Assembly (NCBI GenBank): GCA_964432715.1
Contig: CAYSOW010000051.1
Coordinates: 1 to 15,609, forward strand
Reading direction: 5' to 3'
DNA: 15,609 bases
Origin: Phocaeicola_A sp964432715
Lineage (GTDB): Bacteria > Bacteroidota > Bacteroidia > Bacteroidales > Bacteroidaceae
Part shown: positions 1 through 5,166 of the stretch, in pieces
Layout: every line of letters begins with the position of its first letter
How positions within the stretch are numbered: position 1 is the first letter of the stretch
Notes under the pieces: model-generated
What the model was told of the DNA's origin: nothing
Database searches by the model: none
What the model saw: the letters and a program-made list of their open reading frames with translations, nothing else
Position numbers and translations under genes: made by a program

Positions 1-789
1 TCCGGAGCCATATCGCTTTGGATAAAGCCATCGCCCACCACAACCAGAGTCACCGGGTTGACCACCCGATTCTTCATATAGGTAATCACTGAGCCGGTGG
101 TGTAATAGCCGGTAGTATCCAAGTTATTGTCATCAGTAGAGCCCTGATTATCCGTAGGAAAATCCAAGTTGCCGGAGACATTTCCCAGACTCATGGTATA
201 ACTCATCCCCTTCTGCAACACAATCGGTTGGTACGAAACGATGTAAACAGTACGTCCCTCGTAAGTGATAGAGAGGAACTTACCCGCCGGCAACGTCTGA
301 GGAATCAAGAACACCTCCGCCTGCGAAGTTTCCTCATCGTAATGCATATGCACCTGCGTAGCGCCACCATTGGTGTTTGCGCTCACCTCTCCATTGACCA
401 CATCGAGCGTACCGGAAGTCACTGCGCTACAAACGCTGCAGTCACTATAATCCAGCGGACGTGAAGAAAGGTCCAGCGTCACCTTGCAGAGCAGTCGTTC
501 CATCGACAAAGAGATGCCGTCAGCATTTGAATCCGCCGAAAGGTTCTGTTTACTCGCCCAAAGCAAGTCATTCTTACGGAGCGTCGTTTCCAAACGTTGA
601 TCACTACTAACGGTATAGGAGATTTTTGTCAAATCAGTCTCCTCCGTCACATCCGAGAGTGCCGGATAAACAGCCACACAACCCAGTCGAGAGGATGGAG
701 CATCCTCCCAATAGTAGGGGGTAACAGGAATCCACTGATGCGATGAACTGCAAGTCAGTTTCAGGTTATCCACCCAAGTCTGCGATCCC
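1..789. repeat. Exact direct repeat, copy 1 (paralog A)
   Basis: All 789 bases match 2109-2897 at a constant offset of 2108 when read line by line. The match continues to the left edge, so the true length is unknown. It ends abruptly at 789/790; the next 221 coding bases have about 59 mismatches by hand count (roughly 73% identity). The repeat covers most of the fimbrillin-like domain and the first M64 residues. Such a boundary inside a collinear paralog pair points to recent gene conversion or recombination rather than uniform divergence. Confidence 0.97.
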
Positions 790-1010
790 TGACCCCATGA
801 AGAGAAACTACTATTATATAGGTATACACTGATTTGATCGCTCTCTAGAAACCCTTGTTCCATCGCATGACCATCACTTCCGACCGAAGGAGACACCATC
901 GGGCAAAAAGTAATTTCATTCTTCACCTCCACAATGTCATTTTCACTTGAACAGGCAATACAAAGCAACACAGTAGACAAGCAAAGCAGGAATTCCCTCA
1001 ACCTTTTCAT
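1..1010 (-). CDS. Surface lipoprotein, fimbrillin-like domain plus start of M64 peptidase domain (copy A, partial)
   Basis: The reading frame is open from an ATG at 1010 to the left edge, giving 336 complete codons; the rest of the gene lies outside the window. Residues 1-20 are a lipoprotein signal peptide ending in a lipobox (LCIAC, lipidated Cys20), followed by SSEND, an acidic head of the kind that sends Bacteroides lipoproteins to the cell surface. Residues about 28-280 resemble fimbrillin/Mfa-like proteins (GDQISVYLY near residue 57, PYYWED, and an LIPQTLPAGK stretch). The edge falls at the start of the M64 peptidase region (VGDGFIQSDMAP). The protein is collinear with the complete gene at 1202-3118 without any gap. 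The two differ at many positions in residues 1-73 and are identical in DNA thereafter. It follows that gene on the same strand after 191 bases but has its own promoter-like element. Whether this copy is intact cannot be judged here. Confidence 0.85.
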   Translation of the reverse strand, partial: MKRLREFLLCLSTVLLCIACSSENDIVEVKNEITFCPMVSPSVGSDGHAMEQGFLESDQISVYLYNSSFSSWGQGSQTWVDNLKLTCSSSHQWIPVTPYYWEDAPSSRLGCVAVYPALSDVTEETDLTKISYTVSSDQRLETTLRKNDLLWASKQNLSADSNADGISLSMERLLCKVTLDLSSRPLDYSDCSVCSAVTSGTLDVVNGEVSANTNGGATQVHMHYDEETSQAEVFLIPQTLPAGKFLSITYEGRTVYIVSYQPIVLQKGMSYTMSLGNVSGNLDFPTDNQGSTDDNNLDTTGYYTTGSVITYMKNRVVNPVTLVVVGDGFIQSDMAP

Positions 1011-1055
1011 ATCGACAGTATTTAAATAAACATTTTGCAAAAAAGTTCTATTTTG

Positions 1056-1063
1056 CAAAAGTA
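1056..1063 (-). promoter_or_regulatory. Bacteroides-type -7 promoter element for copy A
   Basis: On the minus strand this reads TACTTTTG, matching the Bacteroides primary-sigma -7 consensus TAnnTTTG. It lies about 45 bases before the ATG at 1010. No good -33 TTTG is visible at the expected spacing. Its position relative to an upstream conserved block (1095-1115) is the same as in paralog B. Confidence 0.55.
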
Positions 1064-1094
1064 AAAAAGTTCTTATATAATTGTAACTATTTCA

Positions 1095-1115
1095 TATTAA
1101 AAACGTATAAAAACA
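1095..1115 (-). promoter_or_regulatory. Conserved 21-base upstream block, copy A
   Basis: An A/T-rich 21-base block with core AAAAACGTATAAAAAC is identical to 3208-3228. In both cases it sits 32 bases beyond the TAnnTTTG element, while the surrounding upstream DNA has diverged. It could be an UP-like element or an operator shared by the two paralogs. The function is inferred only from position and conservation. Confidence 0.4.
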
Positions 1116-1201
1116 TTAGAATTCGTATTTTCTTCACGCCTCTTTCTTAAAACCATAATTCAGTTCTAAAAATATTTTGGGAGATGAATGCAAAATGGGT
1201 G

Positions 1202-3118
1202 CTAATGGGACACAGGAGAAGGCAGCTTCGGATAAATCATAACTGAACCTATTGAGCGCGTAGAAGAACTAAAAGAAGATGCCCCATCCTTAGAATCCTT
1301 CAGATAAAAATCCTTTTGAGAAAAGACTTTTCCCGCCTGCTTCAGGATACGTTCCACAATCAGTTGACGTGAAATAGCGTTAAAATACAATCTATTATCA
1401 TCCATACAACTTTCATACTCACTGCGCCAGATTCCCTGAGGATAAGCCATACCACCCTCATTGTAACCTACCTCAGGATAATTTGCATTATTCAGCATAT
1501 GTGCCCAATAAGCCGTACCCTTCTCTTTGTTCTGATCCGTTGTCAAGTTATAGCCGAAAGGATACTTCCAACTCTGACATTCAATAGTGCTTTGAGTATA
1601 TTGAGGATAAGAAGAGTAAGCATACTCATCCAGCAAACGGCCAAACGCATGTCCACCTCCTTCATGCACCACAATATTAGTCCAATCCCCATAGGTTGAA
1701 TTTCCATCATAACCGTTCCACTTCAAATTCGTTGCCATTCCAATCAAAGAATAAGCTCGATTGGAAGTATTTGTCGCATGCGAAATGCCCCCGTATCGAT
1801 TGTCGTTAGAGAGCACAATCACCGGCACGTCATTCTCACGAATCAGCCCTTCAACGATATCAGGACAATAGGTACTCACAAACTTGAAAAGCTGATTTTC
1901 ATCCTTTAACGCCATGTCCACATAATCACTACTCCAGGAAATTCCAAAGTAAGTATCCTTGTGCACGTTTTTCGCGTTATTAGAAGAGCCACGTTCGTTG
2001 GAAATCGCTGCAATAAAATAGACATTGAAATAATTACGATAAGTCTTGAAAGGCTCCACCGAGAAGAGACAATCCATTGCCTTACGACAGGCCTGTTCAT
2101 AATTACCCTCCGGAGCCATATCGCTTTGGATAAAGCCATCGCCCACCACAACCAGAGTCACCGGGTTGACCACCCGATTCTTCATATAGGTAATCACTGA
2201 GCCGGTGGTGTAATAGCCGGTAGTATCCAAGTTATTGTCATCAGTAGAGCCCTGATTATCCGTAGGAAAATCCAAGTTGCCGGAGACATTTCCCAGACTC
2301 ATGGTATAACTCATCCCCTTCTGCAACACAATCGGTTGGTACGAAACGATGTAAACAGTACGTCCCTCGTAAGTGATAGAGAGGAACTTACCCGCCGGCA
2401 ACGTCTGAGGAATCAAGAACACCTCCGCCTGCGAAGTTTCCTCATCGTAATGCATATGCACCTGCGTAGCGCCACCATTGGTGTTTGCGCTCACCTCTCC
2501 ATTGACCACATCGAGCGTACCGGAAGTCACTGCGCTACAAACGCTGCAGTCACTATAATCCAGCGGACGTGAAGAAAGGTCCAGCGTCACCTTGCAGAGC
2601 AGTCGTTCCATCGACAAAGAGATGCCGTCAGCATTTGAATCCGCCGAAAGGTTCTGTTTACTCGCCCAAAGCAAGTCATTCTTACGGAGCGTCGTTTCCA
2701 AACGTTGATCACTACTAACGGTATAGGAGATTTTTGTCAAATCAGTCTCCTCCGTCACATCCGAGAGTGCCGGATAAACAGCCACACAACCCAGTCGAGA
2801 GGATGGAGCATCCTCCCAATAGTAGGGGGTAACAGGAATCCACTGATGCGATGAACTGCAAGTCAGTTTCAGGTTATCCACCCAAGTCTGCGATCCCCTA
2901 TTCCATGAAGAAAGGTTGTTGTTATATAGGTACACACTGACCTGGTCACCCTCCATAAATCCTTGTTCCATCGCGCGACCAACGCTTCCATAGGAAGCTG
3001 ATACCTCCGGACTGAAAGTGATAACACTTTTCACCTCCATCGTATCATCCTCACTTGAACAAGCAAAAAAGAGCAACATAGCAGATAGGCAAAGCACGAA
3101 CTCCTTCAACTTTTTCAT
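1202..3118 (-). CDS. Surface lipoprotein: fimbrillin-like domain fused to M64-type metallopeptidase (copy B)
   Basis: This is a 638-residue predicted outer-surface lipoprotein. Residues 1-20 form a signal peptide with lipobox FFAC (Cys20), followed by SSEDD, an acidic export-type head. Residues about 28-280 look like a fimbrillin/Mfa-like beta domain (GDQVSVYLY, PYYWED, LLCKVTLDL, LIPQTLPAGK). A Thr/Asp/Asn-rich linker precedes a C-terminal domain from about residue 315 that resembles M64 (IgA-peptidase-like) enzymes: VVVGDGFI, then VVHEGGGHAFG...DEY with His485, Glu486 and His490. The zinc motif is HExxxH, one residue longer than the usual HExxH; a hydrolytic role is therefore likely but not certain. 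The C-terminal ESCMDDN stretch aligns with the ECRMKIN of the stand-alone M64 protein at 11195, but lacks its FCPVC pair. The substrate is unknown; host or mucosal glycoproteins are a guess. The gene is divergent from the gene at 3342 and upstream of paralog A. Confidence 0.85.
   Translation of the reverse strand: MKKLKEFVLCLSAMLLFFACSSEDDTMEVKSVITFSPEVSASYGSVGRAMEQGFMEGDQVSVYLYNNNLSSWNRGSQTWVDNLKLTCSSSHQWIPVTPYYWEDAPSSRLGCVAVYPALSDVTEETDLTKISYTVSSDQRLETTLRKNDLLWASKQNLSADSNADGISLSMERLLCKVTLDLSSRPLDYSDCSVCSAVTSGTLDVVNGEVSANTNGGATQVHMHYDEETSQAEVFLIPQTLPAGKFLSITYEGRTVYIVSYQPIVLQKGMSYTMSLGNVSGNLDFPTDNQGSTDDNNLDTTGYYTTGSVITYMKNRVVNPVTLVVVGDGFIQSDMAPEGNYEQACRKAMDCLFSVEPFKTYRNYFNVYFIAAISNERGSSNNAKNVHKDTYFGISWSSDYVDMALKDENQLFKFVSTYCPDIVEGLIRENDVPVIVLSNDNRYGGISHATNTSNRAYSLIGMATNLKWNGYDGNSTYGDWTNIVVHEGGGHAFGRLLDEYAYSSYPQYTQSTIECQSWKYPFGYNLTTDQNKEKGTAYWAHMLNNANYPEVGYNEGGMAYPQGIWRSEYESCMDDNRLYFNAISRQLIVERILKQAGKVFSQKDFYLKDSKDGASSFSSSTRSIGSVMIYPKLPSPVSH
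2109..2897. repeat. Exact direct repeat, copy 2 (paralog B)
   Basis: This is the second copy of the 789-base exact repeat at 1-789, in the same orientation and in the same codon positions of the complete paralog (residues 74-336). It is part of the coding sequence, not an inserted element: there are no terminal inverted repeats or target duplications at the 2897/2898 boundary. Confidence 0.97.
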
Positions 3119-3168
3119 TTTGACTGTATTTATATGTTCTATATCTAGTTTAGTTTAGTCCCGTTTTG

Positions 3169-3176
3169 CAAAAATA
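3169..3176 (-). promoter_or_regulatory. Bacteroides-type -7 promoter element for copy B
   Basis: On the minus strand this reads TATTTTTG, a match to TAnnTTTG, about 50 bases before the ATG at 3118. The leader between this element and the start codon differs in length and sequence from that of copy A, although the region upstream of the element is clearly homologous. Confidence 0.55.
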
Positions 3177-3207
3177 GGAACTTTCTTACTAGATTGTAAT
3201 TATTCCC

Positions 3208-3228
3208 TATTAAAAACGTATAAAAACA
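3208..3228 (-). promoter_or_regulatory. Conserved 21-base upstream block, copy B
   Basis: This block is identical to 1095-1115 and also lies 32 bases beyond the -7 element. It sits within the divergent intergenic region (3119-3341), so a regulator binding here could also affect the plus-strand gene at 3342. Confidence 0.4.
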
Positions 3229-3299
3229 ACAAATTCGAAGTTTTTTTTACCTATTTTTCATATTTTCTCAAGGAAATGGAATGTTTTTAGGGGAAAAGA

Positions 3300-3331
3300 C
3301 TTGTGACATTTCAGAAATGCACCTATATTTG
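3300..3331 (+). promoter_or_regulatory. Bacteroides-type promoter for the 3342 gene
   Basis: TATATTTG at 3324-3331 matches the -7 consensus, and CTTG at 3300-3303 approximates the -33 element with a 20-base spacer. Transcription would be expected to begin around 3337-3340, only a few bases before the ATG at 3342. The mRNA would therefore have an extremely short leader or start at the second in-frame ATG at 3348. Confidence 0.6.
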
Positions 3332-3341
3332 TGCATAAACT

Positions 3342-3944
3342 ATGACTATGACAGAAAAAATTAAAGCAGATGCGGCGATATTGATTGATGTCGCCTACTT
3401 AGACAAGACAGGAACAGGACTTTCAAACTTCTTCAGTAACCACGTCTTGGGACGCGAACTACCCAAAGCAGATTTTGGACGGTTCATCAACTCGATTGCT
3501 TTCCAGATGGGATTCGAACCCGGTAAGCACACATTCTTCGTTTATCTTGTAGCTCACGAGAACAACGCGGGATTCGACTTCTGTGTGCCTTCCAACCTGC
3601 AAAGCGAGTTCAACGAAAGAGGGTATGAAGATACGTTGGGAGAATTCATCTTCTGGGTGGTTCCCGTGATGAACATCACCCCCTGCGGCAATGTCGTGCT
3701 GGAGGTTTCGCAGTATGTCTGCGAAGAGGAGGAACTGCCGGTGGTGGGAATCATCGCCAATCTGGAGGAGTGTGACGACTTCAACGTAGAGGGACTGACG
3801 AGCGCCATCGAGAAAAAGTCCATACGCGTCGAGGCCTTTAGTATGAATCATCAGGACGAAGTGAAGTTTCCCGAGTTTCAACACCAGGAACTGGGGCACG
3901 CCCTGCTGAACGCAATGGGCGTGCGACCGGAAGAACTGGCTTGA
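3342..3944 (+). CDS. Conserved-looking hypothetical protein, 200 aa
   Basis: I do not recognise a functional family. It is a 200-residue soluble, acidic protein without a signal peptide or membrane segment, and so probably cytoplasmic. Visible features are LDKTGTGLSNFFSNHVLG near residue 20, a central mixed alpha/beta region with many aromatic and hydrophobic residues (TFFVYLVAH, FIFWVVPVM), an acidic segment (CEEEELP), and a C-terminus ending in RPEELA. HQELGH near residue 183 only superficially resembles a metal site. Regular codon use and a promoter directly upstream argue that it is real. Two ATGs (3342 and 3348) are possible starts, and neither has a clear Shine-Dalgarno sequence. It converges on the transporter gene with a 4-base gap and no room for a terminator. 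It could be a Bacteroidales-specific domain of unknown function. Confidence 0.8.
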   Translation: MTMTEKIKADAAILIDVAYLDKTGTGLSNFFSNHVLGRELPKADFGRFINSIAFQMGFEPGKHTFFVYLVAHENNAGFDFCVPSNLQSEFNERGYEDTLGEFIFWVVPVMNITPCGNVVLEVSQYVCEEEELPVVGIIANLEECDDFNVEGLTSAIEKKSIRVEAFSMNHQDEVKFPEFQHQELGHALLNAMGVRPEELA

Positions 3945-3948
3945 TGGG

Positions 3949-4986
3949 TTAGGCCCAATAGATGTAGGCCAAGGTGCTCAGACTGATGACCACCCAGAGC
4001 AACACGCCCTGAATCAGCGGTTTCACACCGACCGACTTGAGGACATCACGTGAAAGAGATGCACCGATGAAGAAGAGCGTCAACGTGAGCGACTTGCGCG
4101 CCAACCCGTTGATGGCTCCGCCTATCATCGCCCCCGTCTCGGTGGTACTCAATACATAGGTATTGAAAATCATCGCGAGCACGAAGTAGAAGATAAACCA
4201 AGGAATGTTGATCTTCTGACCTTTGCTTTTGAAAATCAAAGTAGACCCCAATGCCAAGGGAATAATCCAAAGTGCACGAGTCAGTTTAATGGTTGTTGCC
4301 ACCTTCAGTGCCTCTTCACCATAAGCCGCACCGGCACCTACCACTGAACTGGTATCGTGAATGGCAATTGCCGCCCACGTACCGAACTGCTGCTGCGACA
4401 TGCCGAGCTGGTGACCAATCACCGGAAAGATAAAGAGCGCGATGGCATTCAGGATGAAGATGGTGCCCAGCGCCACCGACATCTCACTATCCTTCGCCTT
4501 CACCACCGGTCCCACCGCTGCAATGGCACTACCACCGCATATAGCCGTACCGGAACTAATTAAATAGGAGGTATTGCGATCCACCTTCAAACACTTGCGA
4601 CCGATGAACCAACCAATCACCATCGTTCCAATCACCGAGAGGATGGTAAACTCCATACCCTCTTTACCCGATTGCAGTGACGCCTGCAAGTTCATACCGA
4701 AACCAAGGCCCACCACTGAATACTGTAACAACATCTTCGACATCTTCTTGTTGAACTTCGGATAAGCCTGTCCGAAGATCAGCGCGAACGCCAATCCCAA
4801 GAAGAGAGCCACCGGCGGAGTCACCCAGGAAGAGAAGGCAGCTGCCCCCGGCACATAACCTAACAAAAGGAAGAAAGCAAGGAGCGTAAGCACACCGATG
4901 TAACATCCTTTCGCAACTTTTTCTTTCGAACTGAAAGCAGTTTCCACTGATTTCGGCTCGTTCTTTTTGATTTTTTCTTGATTCAT
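3949..4986 (-). CDS. UPF0324/YeiH-type inner-membrane transporter (putative sulfate exporter family)
   Basis: This is a 345-residue polytopic inner-membrane protein. After a charged N-terminal tail of about 25 residues it shows roughly ten hydrophobic segments. The family signature is visible in the middle: SSGTAICGGSAIAAVGPVV around residues 143-161, followed by MSVALGTIFILNAIALFIFP and then AAIAIHDTSSVVGAG. These match the YeiH/UPF0324 family, whose members are annotated as putative sulfate exporters. The true substrate is not settled for most members, so I give no symbol. The length is normal for the family. The start at 4986 follows from the first ATG after the minus-strand promoter. The LysR-type regulator that accompanies yeiH in enterobacteria is not present. 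The gene is divergent from the S9 peptidase gene and converges on the hypothetical gene at 3342. Confidence 0.88.
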   Translation of the reverse strand: MNQEKIKKNEPKSVETAFSSKEKVAKGCYIGVLTLLAFFLLLGYVPGAAAFSSWVTPPVALFLGLAFALIFGQAYPKFNKKMSKMLLQYSVVGLGFGMNLQASLQSGKEGMEFTILSVIGTMVIGWFIGRKCLKVDRNTSYLISSGTAICGGSAIAAVGPVVKAKDSEMSVALGTIFILNAIALFIFPVIGHQLGMSQQQFGTWAAIAIHDTSSVVGAGAAYGEEALKVATTIKLTRALWIIPLALGSTLIFKSKGQKINIPWFIFYFVLAMIFNTYVLSTTETGAMIGGAINGLARKSLTLTLFFIGASLSRDVLKSVGVKPLIQGVLLWVVISLSTLAYIYWA

Positions 4987-5064
4987 ATTACCTAATAGTT
5001 TATTTTTCTAACTTCAGACCACTCGTTTTGAGACAAATAGCAATAAATTTTGCAAAACGGCTTG

Positions 5065-5096
5065 CAAAATTACAACTTTATACCCAATTAACCAAC
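5065..5096 (-). promoter_or_regulatory. Bacteroides-type promoter for the transporter gene
   Basis: On the minus strand TAATTTTG (5065-5072) matches TAnnTTTG, with GTTG at 5093-5096 as a -33 candidate and a 20-base spacer. It lies about 80 bases before the ATG at 4986. It is arranged back to back with the plus-strand element at 5106-5113, so the two upstream regions overlap. Confidence 0.5.
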
Positions 5097-5105
5097 TCCT
5101 TTTTG

Positions 5106-5113
5106 TACATTTG
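5106..5113 (+). promoter_or_regulatory. Bacteroides-type -7 element for the S9 peptidase gene
   Basis: TACATTTG matches TAnnTTTG and lies 53 bases before the ATG at 5167, giving an expected leader of about 45 bases. No convincing -33 TTTG is seen at 19-21 bases upstream. Confidence 0.5.
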
Positions 5114-5166
5114 CAACGACGAGCACACCTCGTCACGGACAACAAGAAATAATTGTTAGAGAATTT

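Noticed and set aside
228..464. Plus-strand 78-residue reading frame, repeated identically at 2336-2572
   Set aside because: It is antisense to the fimbrillin-like coding region, and is duplicated only because the exact repeat is duplicated. It has no promoter or family features of its own.
1011..1201. Possible small RNA or small gene between the two lipoprotein genes
   Set aside because: Only the promoter element and the conserved block are visible. The region is A/T-rich without a stable hairpin or a convincing short frame.
1..2897. The 789-bp direct repeat as an insertion sequence or transposon end
   Set aside because: The repeat is collinear coding sequence in two paralogs, with no transposase, terminal inverted repeats or target-site duplication.
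3879..3899. HQELGH in the hypothetical protein as a metallopeptidase site
   Set aside because: The motif has no second glutamate or aspartate ligand pattern and no surrounding peptidase features; it is likely coincidental.
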